Source: Bacteroidota bacterium (lineage in GTDB: Bacteria > Bacteroidota > Ignavibacteria > Ignavibacteriales > Ignavibacteriaceae). Taken from it: a DNA stretch of 64,000 bases. The notes below the pieces were generated by a model. That model saw only the letters and a list, made by a program, of their open reading frames with translations. It was not told where the DNA came from and searched no databases. Positions 1 to 9,175 of this stretch are shown piece by piece. The translations under genes were made by a program, and so were the position numbers. Each line of letters starts with the position of its first letter. The first letter of the stretch is position 1. The stretch is from positions 62,001 through 126,000 of the forward strand of contig JAIUOE010000004.1 in assembly GCA_020161395.1 (NCBI GenBank). Reading direction: 5' to 3'.

Positions 1-1614
1 GGATGTGCTAACATGCAGGCGCCCGGTGGTGGTGATGTTGACAGAACCCCTCCACAAATTGTAAGCGTGTCGCCTGAAAATGGTCAGAGAAGGTTTAACT
101 ATAAGGAAATCGAATTTACATTTTCTGAATATGTGGATAAGCGAACCTTTAAAGATGCAATCTTCGTTTCGCCATCTCTCGAAAAAGGTTTTGATGTCAA
201 ATGGTCTGGGAAAACAGCAATACTCAAGTTTAATGAAGAATTGAAACCTGACATTACCTATAACATAACAATCGGTACAAGTGTAACCGATTTGAACAAC
301 AATAACAACATGGCCGGTGCATATTCGTATATTTTCTCAACCGGAGATGTAATAGATAAAGCAACAGTCTTCGGCAAAATTTACGATAAAGATCCCAATA
401 AAATTTTTGTTTTTGCCTACCTTCTCGGTACCCCCGGTGACTCCATTTTAAAAAGAAAACCTGATTTCGTTACTCAGGTCGGTTCAACAGGTGAATTCCG
501 CTTATCAGGTTTGCCAAAGGGAAATTTCAGGTTTTTTGCAGTTGGAAATTCCTTTGGTGATTTAATTTACAATCTCAACAGCGACAGGATTGGAATTTAC
601 AACAAGGATGTCACCCTTTCTCAGAATGATACCCTAAGGGAAAGATTGAATTTTTTCATGACAAAATTTGATACGATTCCCCCTGTACTGCAAAAATCTG
701 TTATGACAGATCGTAACCATGTTTTGCTCAGTTTTAATGAAGACATTGCCATATCATCAATGGAAACCGCTAACATTTCATTTATCGATTCTGCTTCAGA
801 TGGAACGCTAAAACCATTATATGTCTACTCTCCGGGCGGAAAAAAAAGTGAAGCAGTGATTTCAGTTACCGGAAATGTCAAAAAGGAATCATCCCTTTCC
901 ATTGAAATCACCGGAGTAAAAGATATGTTTGGAAATGCATCTTCAAAGATAAGGATGGAAGTGCCGGTTTCTGACAAGAGGGACACTGTTCCGGTTTCAA
1001 TCTCACAAATAGAGCCCGTCGATCTGAACAACATCATACCTGAATTTCCGGAATTTACACTTAAACTGGATGATGGTGTAAACCCGGCAAAAATGACATC
1101 GGCATTAACGGTCTCAGACACATCAAAAAAAAATGTAAAAACCAAAGTTACCAGAGTCGATGATGCGATTTATAAAGTAAAAGTCGATCAAAAACTTGAA
1201 CCACTCTCGGAGTATTTCCTCAAGGTAAACACTGCTGAACTGACAGATGCCGCAGGAAACACGAAGGATACACTGCTTCAGTCGAAATTTACCACCTATA
1301 ACAGCATCAATTTTACAGGACTCTCAGGAACCATTAAAGGAATGACCGGTAAATATATTGTTGAGTTGAGCGATGTCGAACAGGGCGACAGGGTTTACAA
1401 AACCGGTTTACAGTCTGACGGGAAGTTTGAGTTCGTTGATTTACTGCCGGGAAAGTATAACCTGAGGTTGTTTGAAGATAAAAGGGGAGACAAAGAATAT
1501 TTCTCCGGATCGCTCTTTCCCTTCGAGCATTCCGCAAAATTCTTCGTCCACCCTTTAGTAATTGAACTGATTCCCAGATGGGTCACATTCGACTTCAAGT
1601 GGAATGTGGACTGA
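1..1614 (+). CDS. Ig-like (Big_5) domain lipoprotein, 5' end outside the window
   Basis: The frame is open to the first base. The first in-window ATG is at 13, but the codons before it read Gly-Cys-Ala-Asn, which looks like the end of a lipobox with Cys at bases 4-6 as the lipidated residue. The true start and signal peptide therefore lie upstream. The mature part opens with a Gly-rich linker, then a bacterial Ig-like domain of the Big_5 type (TPPQIVSVSPENG through YIFSTGD, roughly the first 110 residues). Further beta-rich repeats follow, and a C-terminal module resembles a carboxypeptidase-regulatory fold (LPGKYNLRLFEDKRGD). It is probably an outer-membrane or surface lipoprotein of unknown function. 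It converges with namZ, only 12 nt away. Confidence 0.8.
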   Translation, partial: GCANMQAPGGGDVDRTPPQIVSVSPENGQRRFNYKEIEFTFSEYVDKRTFKDAIFVSPSLEKGFDVKWSGKTAILKFNEELKPDITYNITIGTSVTDLNNNNNMAGAYSYIFSTGDVIDKATVFGKIYDKDPNKIFVFAYLLGTPGDSILKRKPDFVTQVGSTGEFRLSGLPKGNFRFFAVGNSFGDLIYNLNSDRIGIYNKDVTLSQNDTLRERLNFFMTKFDTIPPVLQKSVMTDRNHVLLSFNEDIAISSMETANISFIDSASDGTLKPLYVYSPGGKKSEAVISVTGNVKKESSLSIEITGVKDMFGNASSKIRMEVPVSDKRDTVPVSISQIEPVDLNNIIPEFPEFTLKLDDGVNPAKMTSALTVSDTSKKNVKTKVTRVDDAIYKVKVDQKLEPLSEYFLKVNTAELTDAAGNTKDTLLQSKFTTYNSINFTGLSGTIKGMTGKYIVELSDVEQGDRVYKTGLQSDGKFEFVDLLPGKYNLRLFEDKRGDKEYFSGSLFPFEHSAKFFVHPLVIELIPRWVTFDFKWNVD

Positions 1615-1626
1615 GATTATTCTCTC

Positions 1627-2862
1627 TTAGTTGTAAAGATAATATTTTGAAGAGAGCTTCCTGAAACTTTCCACATCCTTGTTTAAGTAGTCCTTCACAT
1701 CATCATATTTCATTCTCTTTGAGAATTTCTCCCGCACATTTTTTGATCCGCATACTTTGTCGAACATATCCAGACGGTCTTTCTTTGCAAGTTTGAACGG
1801 GTTTTTGTCGGGATACAATTCGTTGTTTGCTTCCATTACAAGGAACTGAATCGACATGAGATTCACTTTCGAATAATCTGTGATGAAGAGTTGTACGCCA
1901 CCAAGGTTTTTTCCCTTCGCACTGCCGTAGTATGGCTTGAATTTAAGCGGTCTGAAAATAACTCCGGGGATATTTTTTGAATTGAGTTTATCTGCCAGTT
2001 CGAGCTCATCAATCCATTCAGCGCCAAACATCTGAAAGGGGAGAGTGTAACCGACGCCTTCCGAAATTACACCAAGTTCACCCATAATTCCGGATGTCGT
2101 GTAAAAAATCGCTGATTCTTTATATGGAATATGTGGTGATGTAAGCACCCATGGCAAGCCTGTTTTGTCGAAAGTCATCTCTCTTTTCCATCCTTCCATC
2201 GGTACCACTTCGAGGTCACACTTTTTACCACCTTTCAGGTGACCTTCTTCATTCAAAAATTTTGCAAGTTCTCCAACAGTCATCGCATGAGCATAGGGGA
2301 TTTTAAACTGGCTAACAAATGAAATGTAACCTTCTTCTGCAATATTTCCCTCGATTTTAAGTCCTCCCATCGGATTGGGACGGTCGAGCACCACAAATTT
2401 TACTTTGAATTCAGCAGCGGCTTCCATTGCAAGTCCCATGGTTGAAATGTAGGTGTAAGACCTTGAACCGATATCCTGAATATCAAAAACCAGAACATCA
2501 ATCCCTTTTAACATCTCCTTGGTTGGCTTTCTCGTTTTTCCATACAGTGAATAAACGGGGAGGTCAGTTTTTGGGTCTGTATAGGTATCCACTTTGTCAC
2601 CGGCTGAGAAGTCACCTCTGACACCGTGTTCGGGTCCAAAGAGTGCAACCAGTTTCACACCTTCGGCTTTGGAAAGAATATCGATGGTTGTTTCCAGTTT
2701 TGAATTCACACCGGTCGGATTGGTGATCAAACCAACTTTTTTCCCTTTCAGCAGGTCAAAATTCCTTTTTTCAAGAACTTCTATGCCCGTAAGTACCTGA
2801 GCAGAAATGCTGAATGACAATAAGAGGGCAATAATGGTGAGTAAATTAAATTTAATTTTCAT
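1627..2862 (-). CDS. namZ: Exo-beta-N-acetylmuramidase NamZ family protein (DUF1343 / GH171)
   Basis: This 411-residue protein has a clear signal peptide (MKIKFNLLTIIALLLSFSISA). It matches the DUF1343 family throughout: LTGIEVL near the N-terminus, GLITNPTG, FGPEHGVRG, VFDIQDIGSRSYTY, VLDRPNPMGG and EGVGYTLPFQMFGA. The Bacillus and Tannerella members release MurNAc from the non-reducing ends of peptidoglycan glycans, so a periplasmic role in wall-sugar salvage is inferred. nagA and nagB elsewhere in the window would handle the GlcNAc branch. The gene lies 13 nt downstream of hutI on the same strand and may be co-transcribed. Family assignment is strong; substrate is inferred from the family. 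Confidence 0.9.
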   Translation of the reverse strand: MKIKFNLLTIIALLLSFSISAQVLTGIEVLEKRNFDLLKGKKVGLITNPTGVNSKLETTIDILSKAEGVKLVALFGPEHGVRGDFSAGDKVDTYTDPKTDLPVYSLYGKTRKPTKEMLKGIDVLVFDIQDIGSRSYTYISTMGLAMEAAAEFKVKFVVLDRPNPMGGLKIEGNIAEEGYISFVSQFKIPYAHAMTVGELAKFLNEEGHLKGGKKCDLEVVPMEGWKREMTFDKTGLPWVLTSPHIPYKESAIFYTTSGIMGELGVISEGVGYTLPFQMFGAEWIDELELADKLNSKNIPGVIFRPLKFKPYYGSAKGKNLGGVQLFITDYSKVNLMSIQFLVMEANNELYPDKNPFKLAKKDRLDMFDKVCGSKNVREKFSKRMKYDDVKDYLNKDVESFRKLSSKYYLYN

Positions 2863-2875
2863 AGTCGAATCTCAA

Positions 2876-4120
2876 TTAGTTAGGTTTATTGTAAACAATT
2901 TTTCCGGAACGAATGGTTGTTCCATCGAAGTTTTGGGCTGTATTATAAATTATCTGATCCGGGGAGGAAAGATTCAATATCGCAATATCTGCCTTTTTAC
3001 CGGGCTCGAGGCTCCCCGTCTCATCAGAAATTCCGAGTGCAGCAGCGGAATTGATTGTGTATGCAGAGATAATTTCTTCAAACGACATTTTCAATTTTCT
3101 GGCAGCGAGCGACATAATAAGGAAGATGTTATTGATATTCGATGTGCCCGGGTTATAATCTGTAGCCAGAGCCACTGTTGCTCCGGAGTCCAACAATTTT
3201 CTTGCAGGAGCGTAATCATAGTCAAGTGTGTAGGACACACCCGGAAGCAGAACTGCGACCGTGTTTGAATTTGCGATAACGGGAATTTGCCCGTCTTTCA
3301 ATACCTCCAAATGATCGACACTAAGGGCATTCATTGAAACTGCCAGCTCGAGCCCGCCGATATTGTTAAATTGTTCTGTGTGGAGAGTTAGTGTAAAACC
3401 CAAATCTTTGGCTCTCGAAAATATTGTTTCCACTTCATCCGGGGAAAAAGCCGAGGCTTCGCAAAATGCATCACACCTGTTGGAAAGGTTTTCTTCTTTG
3501 ATTTTCGGCAATAGCTGATGAAGCAGAATCTCGATATAACCATTCCTGTTGTTCCTGAATTCGGGTGGAACAGTGTGGGCTCCAAGGAAGCAGGGGATGA
3601 TTCCTACATTTCGGAGGCTTGCCGCTTGTTTGATGACTCTGAGCATTTTAAGTTCTGATTCGAAGTCAAGTCCGTAACCGCTTTTAATTTCAAGAGTTGT
3701 GACTCCCTGTGAAATAAAAAGATCTATTCTTTTCAGGAGTAACGGAAGCAATTCAGAAGTGCTGGCTGCCCTTACTGCTTTCATGGTGCTTGCAATGCCA
3801 CCGCCTGCAGCCGCTATTTCATCATACGACTTTCCCTGCAGTTTCATTTTAAATTCAGCGGAGCGGTCACCGGTGAAGAGGGAGTGTGTATGACATTCCA
3901 CAAATCCCGGCAGAACTATTCGCCCTCTGGCATCAACTTTTTTATGGGGGGAAGCAAATTGTGAACCGGAAGGGATGAAATCGAGAATTTTATCATCCTG
4001 GATCAGAACATCAAAACCTTCGAGGATACGATTGTCAGAGGCGGTCTGTCCGGGTTTTTTACCGGAGCCCTTGGTATCGAGGGTCAGTATAAAAGCGGGG
4101 TCAATTATTCGTTTATACAT
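2876..4120 (-). CDS. hutI: Imidazolonepropionase
   Basis: This is an amidohydrolase-superfamily enzyme of 414 residues, close to the family length. It hydrolyses 4-imidazolone-5-propionate to formiminoglutamate, the third step of histidine degradation. Visible motifs are the metal-binding HTHSLFTGDR loop, GGGIASTMKAVR, the HTEQFNNIGG and SVDHLE histidines, and the characteristic ATDYNPGTSN segment. No hutH, hutU or hutG is in the window, so the rest of the pathway must be elsewhere. The stop of the upstream SPOR-like gene is 3 nt away and namZ follows after 13 nt, suggesting a three-gene minus-strand transcript. Confidence 0.95.
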   Translation of the reverse strand: MYKRIIDPAFILTLDTKGSGKKPGQTASDNRILEGFDVLIQDDKILDFIPSGSQFASPHKKVDARGRIVLPGFVECHTHSLFTGDRSAEFKMKLQGKSYDEIAAAGGGIASTMKAVRAASTSELLPLLLKRIDLFISQGVTTLEIKSGYGLDFESELKMLRVIKQAASLRNVGIIPCFLGAHTVPPEFRNNRNGYIEILLHQLLPKIKEENLSNRCDAFCEASAFSPDEVETIFSRAKDLGFTLTLHTEQFNNIGGLELAVSMNALSVDHLEVLKDGQIPVIANSNTVAVLLPGVSYTLDYDYAPARKLLDSGATVALATDYNPGTSNINNIFLIMSLAARKLKMSFEEIISAYTINSAAALGISDETGSLEPGKKADIAILNLSSPDQIIYNTAQNFDGTTIRSGKIVYNKPN

Positions 4121-4123
4121 TTA

Positions 4124-4534
4124 CTAAAAACTGTAAACTTTGTCCGGAATTACTTTAGCTTTGGTGTAGCCCATCTGAATTAATTGAAACATCATCAGGC
4201 GCGCGGCACCGTTATCCGTGAAATCTCCAAGTCTAAGGAGGTATTTATCTTTCTCCTTATAGATGTATAGGAGATCGATTCCGATCTTGTAACTCAACTC
4301 TCTTTTAATCATGAGAGCCTCTGATTCAGTCTGAACACTTCCGAGGGAAACCTTAAAGCCGTCTGTATAGAATTTGACGATATGGTCGGACAATTTTGAA
4401 TCCTGGTAGGAATACCAGGGTTTGGAGACAATCATTGTTGAGTCACCGGGGAAGGATAGCTGAATATCCTGTTCCTGCCCAAAAGCTGAAACGGAGACAA
4501 CCGTAAGAAGAATCAGGCTAATTTTTAAGTACAT
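4124..4534 (-). CDS. Secreted SPOR-like domain protein
   Basis: A small protein of 136 residues with a signal peptide (MYLKISLILLTVVSVSAFGQ). The region from about residue 55 to the end (GFKVSLGSVQTESEALMIKREL ... YLLRLGDFTD ... LIQMGYTKAKVIPDKVY) has the beta-alpha-beta pattern of the SPOR fold, which binds denuded peptidoglycan glycans in other bacteria. I chose the ATG at 4532-4534 over the TTG one codon upstream because it begins a better signal peptide; neither has a convincing ribosome site. It lies next to hutI and near namZ. A wall-binding role is inferred from the fold only. Confidence 0.65.
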   Translation of the reverse strand: MYLKISLILLTVVSVSAFGQEQDIQLSFPGDSTMIVSKPWYSYQDSKLSDHIVKFYTDGFKVSLGSVQTESEALMIKRELSYKIGIDLLYIYKEKDKYLLRLGDFTDNGAARLMMFQLIQMGYTKAKVIPDKVYSF

Positions 4535-4631
4535 CAATTTGATCTGTTGGTTTCGAAATAAACAAACAATAAATATAAGGGATATTTGGAAATAAGTAAA
4601 GGTAAATGAAAGAAAATTCCTTTTTTTTATG

Positions 4632-4639
4632 TATTTTTG
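4632..4639 (+). promoter_or_regulatory. Putative FCB-type -7 promoter element of glgA
   Basis: The octamer TATTTTTG fits the Bacteroidota-type -7 consensus TAnnTTTG and lies 22 nt before the glgA ATG, in an AT-rich divergent intergenic region. I could not find a well-spaced TTG -33 box, so this is a weak call. Confidence 0.35.
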
Positions 4640-4661
4640 TAATCAATAATTTTTTTGAAGA

Positions 4662-6155
4662 ATGGCTTCAGGAAAAAAATACAAAATCCTTTTTATCACA
4701 TCTGAACTCTTCCCGTTTGTAAAAACAGGTGGGTTGGCAGATGTTTCCGCCTCATTACCACAAGAATTAGCTGAACTTGGTCACGAGATCAGGATAGTTA
4801 TGCCCAGATATGGTGCCATAGACACACGCAAATTCAAGATACATGATGTTGTGCGTTTGAAAGATTTTAGTGTCAGGCTTGGTGAGAAAGATGTCATCTT
4901 TTCGGTCAAGTCATCCTTTCTTCCAAACATGAAAAATCGTGTTCAGGTTTACTTTCTTGATAATGATGAGTACTTCGGAAACCGTAAGAGCTTATACATC
5001 GATATGCTCACGGGATTGCCATATCCTGACAATGATGAGAGGTTTGTCCTTTTTGCAAGAGGAATCTTTGAACTCGTCAAGAAACTGGGATGGGCTCCTG
5101 ATATAATTCATGCAAACGACTGGCAGACGGCTCTTGTACCGGCCTTCCTGAAAACAATCTACAAAGAAGACGATTATTTTAAAAAGTGCAAAGCTGTAAC
5201 CACGATACACAATTTTGAATATGGTGGTGAGTTTCCTATCGAATCTTTCAACAAAACCGGTCTGTCTCAGGATTTTAACAATGATAACTATATCATTCAC
5301 AAGGACAAAGTAAACTTCCTGAAAGCCGGAATCATTTTTTCGGATCACATTAATACTGTCAGTCCCGGTTACAGAAATGATTTGTTGTCTTCACCCGAAC
5401 TAAGCAACGGTCTCGACGAGATTCTAAAAAACAAGGCGGAAGCCTTTAGTGGAATCATAAATGGTGTTGATAAAAAGGTCTGGAATCCCGCGACAGATAA
5501 GCTTATTGTTAAAAATTACGATATCCGAAGTATAGATAACAAGTATGTGAACAAGAAAAACCTTGTTGAGCGGTTTGGACTGGTTTACGACAACAGTGTG
5601 CCGGTTTTCAGCATAATTTCGCGGCTTTATGACTACAAGGGAATCGATCTTATTGAGCAGTGCTTGCCCGATCTGCTGAAACTGAATCTTCAGATTGTTC
5701 TTTTGGGAACAGGTGAAATGAAATATGTCAATAAATTTGATGAATATGCCAAGAAATATCCTTCCAAATTTGCTTGTTATTTAGGCTTTAATGACGAACT
5801 TGCCCATCTGATTGAGGCAGGGTCGGACTTCTACCTCATGCCCTCAAAAACAGAACCATGTGGACTGAATCAGATGTATTCACTGCTTTACGGGACAATT
5901 CCGATTGTGAGAAAAACGGGGGGATTATCTGACACTGTAATCGATTTCAACTCTTCAAATGCGAATCCCACCGGATTGATGTTTGAAAATTACAGCGGCG
6001 CAGCACTTCTGGAACAGATTAACAGAGCCATGGCTCTCTACAAAAAGAAAGAAGATTTGATAACTTTGATCAGAAACGGTATGAAAACCGATTTCAGTTG
6101 GCAGCTCTCCGCAAGAAAATATGTTGAACTCTATAAAAACATTTTAGCGGGTTGA
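4662..6155 (+). CDS. glgA: Glycogen synthase (ADP-glucose type, GT5)
   Basis: This is a GT5 starch/glycogen synthase of 497 residues, as usual for the family. The N-terminal KTGGLADV loop (residues about 22-29) binds ADP-glucose. The GT-B C-terminal half carries IISRLYDYKGIDL, LGTGEMKY and the catalytic TEPCGLNQMYSLLYG segment followed by KTGGLSDTV. It extends alpha-1,4-glucan chains in the cytoplasm. No branching enzyme or ADP-glucose pyrophosphorylase is in the window. It starts a plus-strand run and its stop overlaps the gmhB start (TGATG), so it is probably the first gene of that transcript. Confidence 0.95.
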   Translation: MASGKKYKILFITSELFPFVKTGGLADVSASLPQELAELGHEIRIVMPRYGAIDTRKFKIHDVVRLKDFSVRLGEKDVIFSVKSSFLPNMKNRVQVYFLDNDEYFGNRKSLYIDMLTGLPYPDNDERFVLFARGIFELVKKLGWAPDIIHANDWQTALVPAFLKTIYKEDDYFKKCKAVTTIHNFEYGGEFPIESFNKTGLSQDFNNDNYIIHKDKVNFLKAGIIFSDHINTVSPGYRNDLLSSPELSNGLDEILKNKAEAFSGIINGVDKKVWNPATDKLIVKNYDIRSIDNKYVNKKNLVERFGLVYDNSVPVFSIISRLYDYKGIDLIEQCLPDLLKLNLQIVLLGTGEMKYVNKFDEYAKKYPSKFACYLGFNDELAHLIEAGSDFYLMPSKTEPCGLNQMYSLLYGTIPIVRKTGGLSDTVIDFNSSNANPTGLMFENYSGAALLEQINRAMALYKKKEDLITLIRNGMKTDFSWQLSARKYVELYKNILAG

Positions 6156-6736
6156 TGCCGGTTCCGGTAGTGTTTCTTGACAGGGATGGCACAATCAACT
6201 ATGATCCCGGTTATCTAAAAGATCCCCGGGATGTAAAACTGATTGAGGGTACCGGTGCCGCATTAAAACTTCTGAAAGATGCGGGCTTCACTCTTCTTGT
6301 AGTTTCCAATCAGTCAGGAATAGCAAGGGGTTTAATAACTGATGATCAGGTTGTCTCAATCCATGAAAAAATAAATAACCTTCTTGAAAAATATTATTCT
6401 GTTCACATTGACCGTTTCTTCTACTGTCCTCATCATGAATCATTCAGCCCTCCTTCAGAATGTGACTGCAGAAAGCCCGCAACCGGACTTTTTATGCAGG
6501 CGATGAGTGAGTATGAAATTGATTTGGAAAAATCATTTATGGTGGGGGATTCTCAAGCAGACATTCTTGCTGCACACAATTTCGGTATAACTTCCATTTT
6601 GGTGAATACCGGGAATGGCAGGGAGCATATTTCTGTCTTGCAGGAACAAAATAAAATGCCAAAGTTTACATGTTCAAATCTTTATGAATCTGCAAAATTA
6701 ATTATAAAATTAAAATCCGGAGTTTCCGCTTGTTGA
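6155..6736 (+). CDS. gmhB: D-glycero-D-manno-heptose 1,7-bisphosphate 7-phosphatase family (HAD-IIIA)
   Basis: This is a 193-residue HAD-IIIA phosphatase. It shows the catalytic FLDRDGTIN motif at the N-terminus, VVSNQSGIARG as motif II, a zinc-loop pattern (FYCPHHESF and ECDCRKPATG) and MVGDSQADI as motif IV. This is the GmhB pattern, so it should remove the 7-phosphate during ADP-heptose synthesis for lipopolysaccharide core. Histidinol-phosphatase activity is the main alternative. The ATG at 6155 overlaps the glgA stop by one base; a TTG one codon earlier is less likely. No other heptose gene is nearby. Confidence 0.85.
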   Translation: MPVPVVFLDRDGTINYDPGYLKDPRDVKLIEGTGAALKLLKDAGFTLLVVSNQSGIARGLITDDQVVSIHEKINNLLEKYYSVHIDRFFYCPHHESFSPPSECDCRKPATGLFMQAMSEYEIDLEKSFMVGDSQADILAAHNFGITSILVNTGNGREHISVLQEQNKMPKFTCSNLYESAKLIIKLKSGVSAC

Positions 6737-7917
6737 AAATCAAATTTATTTCCCTTTTTGTCGCTGCAGTAATATTTGCAGGGTGTTCAGATTCACCATC
6801 TCCAATTGGAGTTGATGATTTGGGAAGTGACCTCCTGAAAGTAAAAGTACTCGATTCACAAACAGACAGTTTGACTCAGACATCAGCATCGTTCAGGAAA
6901 ATTGTTCCATTGGGTGCTTCAAATTTTATTCTCCTTGGAAATGCTCTTGGTGTAAAATCGAGTGTCATGCTTCAGTTTAATGTGAATTTTGATGAGACTA
7001 CGAAAAATGCGATCCAAAAAGACAGCATTTCACTTATCTCCGCCCGTATTGTTCTGAAGAAAGTTTATGGAATTGGAGATACCCTTCAGGCTTTCCCGGT
7101 TCCGATGATTAACGGGTATAAGATAACAGGCTCTTGGGATCCCTTAAAAGTCAAACTTGACTCGCTGCCAACCATCGACTACTCTCAGGATATTCTTTCT
7201 GCAAAACCTGCTCCTGATTCTTTCTACTATTTTAATGTAAAAAATGACATTGCCCTTCAGTGGATGAAAAACAGCTACGATACAATAAATTTTGTAAACA
7301 ATGGACTTTTGCTTCGTGCCGAATCTCCGACGCCTTACCTTGCCGGATTTCAGGGATTCTCGTCAACCGGCGAAAATGCTCCTAAAATTGAACTTAAATT
7401 CAAGTATCTGGCTACGAACAAAGATACCACGATTTCATTCAGGACACTTTCCGATGCTCATGTTGTTGATGGTGCCACTCCGGCACTTGCTCAAGATGAG
7501 ATGGTTGTTCAGAGTGGAACAACGATAAAATCACGGTTGTTTTTCGATCTTGCAAAATTACCTGAGCGTGTTTTTATTAATAATGCCGAACTTGTTCTCA
7601 CTGCTGATACTTCAAAGAAACTTATCGGAAACAGTCTTTTGAACGGTATCCTGATCGGAATTATTGATGAGTTGACCAACGACAGCACATTTGTTCAAAA
7701 TTCGCTTTACACAGCTAATCTTTATTATTCAAGTGGAAAATATACAGGCAACCTCACAACATTGGTGAGACAGATTTACGCCACTAAGAAAAATCTTGGA
7801 TTTGTTGTTCAGACTTCAAACGCAATTGAAGGATTGGAAACATTTTACCTTCGGGGTTCGAAAGCAGCAGCCGGATTAAAGCCAAAATTGATCATTACTT
7901 ACTCAAAAATAGATTAG
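6733..7917 (+). CDS. Uncharacterised lipoprotein with repeated beta-sandwich modules
   Basis: I do not recognise a firm family. The protein (about 394 residues) starts at TTG with a hydrophobic signal ending in a lipobox-like FAGC followed by SDSPSP, so it is probably lipid-anchored in the outer membrane. Two similar segments occur, KSSVMLQFNVNF ... LISARIVLKK and KSRLFFDLAKLP ... NNAELVLTAD. These are reminiscent of the beta-sandwich modules in DNRLRE or DUF4270-like surface proteins. The TTG at 6733 gives a TTGA overlap with the gmhB stop; a second TTG at 6730 is possible. The next gene encodes a barrel-like protein 7 nt downstream, suggesting a joint outer-membrane role. Confidence 0.6.
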   Translation: MKIKFISLFVAAVIFAGCSDSPSPIGVDDLGSDLLKVKVLDSQTDSLTQTSASFRKIVPLGASNFILLGNALGVKSSVMLQFNVNFDETTKNAIQKDSISLISARIVLKKVYGIGDTLQAFPVPMINGYKITGSWDPLKVKLDSLPTIDYSQDILSAKPAPDSFYYFNVKNDIALQWMKNSYDTINFVNNGLLLRAESPTPYLAGFQGFSSTGENAPKIELKFKYLATNKDTTISFRTLSDAHVVDGATPALAQDEMVVQSGTTIKSRLFFDLAKLPERVFINNAELVLTADTSKKLIGNSLLNGILIGIIDELTNDSTFVQNSLYTANLYYSSGKYTGNLTTLVRQIYATKKNLGFVVQTSNAIEGLETFYLRGSKAAAGLKPKLIITYSKID

Positions 7918-7924
7918 TTATAAA

Positions 7925-9175
7925 ATGAGATTAAAACTTTTTGTATCCCTTGTAATTTTAACGACTTTCTCGTTTGCTCAGGTCAATACGGTCTATTCAC
8001 GCTTTGGAACCGGCACCCTGATTTACGGGACAACCGCCAGAAGTCTTTCTTTCGGAGAGCTTGGTACAGCAAACTATGATGATGACAGAATAAATTTATT
8101 TAATCCGGCTTCATTCGGAAGTTTTAATTTGACAAGAGTCGATTTCGGGCAGGTCCTTGAGGCTTCATTTGTATCTGATTCGAAGAACAAAAACTACTAT
8201 GCCGGTTCATATTTCCCCGGATTTAATATGGGGATACCTGTCAGCCACGAGCACGGAATAGGTATTGTATTTGGTGTTTCCAAGTATTCAGATGTGAGCT
8301 ACGAAGGGTCGAGGGACGGATCAGTAACAGGTGCCGGTTCCATCGTACCTGTTAATTACCGGGAAGAATATTTTTATGATGGTGGAATAACTAAAATATT
8401 CCTTGGTTCATCATACAGATTGCCGTTTGGTTTGAATATTGGCGGAACTGCTGATTTTTATATGGGCCACTACGAGTATAATTCAACGGTGAAATTCTTT
8501 TCTGACGGTGTACTGAATGGAATTTTTGCCAAGGAACAGAACTTTAAAGGATTTGGCGCAACTTTTGGACTTATTACCGAAGATTTGAACAGGTTTATGA
8601 AGATTGAAGCGCTTGACGAAATCAGATTATCTGCGGGGTACAGCCTCAAAGCTACACTTAAAGGTGATTACAGCAGCTATACCGTTAACAATTTCGGGTT
8701 CCAGGATACCACATTAAAAGGTGACATGGAGTCCTCAATTCCATCCCGCTTCTTTGCCGGCTTTTCGATCAAATTTAATCCGCGGACAAAAATATTTGCA
8801 GACTACCTGACTCAGTCATGGACAGACTACTACATGACAAATCAGGGTACTCAATCTCTCACAAATACTTTTAAAGTGAGTGCCGGGTTTGAATATAATC
8901 CAAATTCGAAGTCTAACACTTTTGAACAGAATCTTTCTTACAGACTTGGACTCAGCTATGAAAAACTTCCATATTTGTTATCAGGTGAGAGTTCATACAG
9001 AATGTCCGCCGGAATTGGAATCAGCTTTCCACTTTCACCGGCAAACTATATAGATCTCGGTTTGCAATACTCGTTCAATTCATCAAACGCTGCCAATGTT
9101 ATAAAAGATAACACGATTAACTTCGTAATTGGTTTAAGTATTGGTGAATTATGGTTTTTGAGAACGGACTATTAG
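7925..9175 (+). CDS. Putative outer-membrane beta-barrel protein
   Basis: A 416-residue protein with a cleavable signal peptide (MRLKLFVSLVILTTFSFAQ). It continues as alternating hydrophobic/polar strands rich in Gly, Tyr and Phe, typical of an outer-membrane barrel. The N-terminal pattern NTVYSRFGTGTLIYGTTARS, then FGELGTANYDDDRINLFNPASFG, resembles FadL/PorV-like proteins of Bacteroidota, in which an NPAS motif follows the N-terminal hatch. That is a resemblance only. It lies between a lipoprotein and a TPR gene, overlapping the latter by about 25 nt if that gene begins at 9151. Cargo or function unknown. Confidence 0.65.
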   Translation: MRLKLFVSLVILTTFSFAQVNTVYSRFGTGTLIYGTTARSLSFGELGTANYDDDRINLFNPASFGSFNLTRVDFGQVLEASFVSDSKNKNYYAGSYFPGFNMGIPVSHEHGIGIVFGVSKYSDVSYEGSRDGSVTGAGSIVPVNYREEYFYDGGITKIFLGSSYRLPFGLNIGGTADFYMGHYEYNSTVKFFSDGVLNGIFAKEQNFKGFGATFGLITEDLNRFMKIEALDEIRLSAGYSLKATLKGDYSSYTVNNFGFQDTTLKGDMESSIPSRFFAGFSIKFNPRTKIFADYLTQSWTDYYMTNQGTQSLTNTFKVSAGFEYNPNSKSNTFEQNLSYRLGLSYEKLPYLLSGESSYRMSAGIGISFPLSPANYIDLGLQYSFNSSNAANVIKDNTINFVIGLSIGELWFLRTDY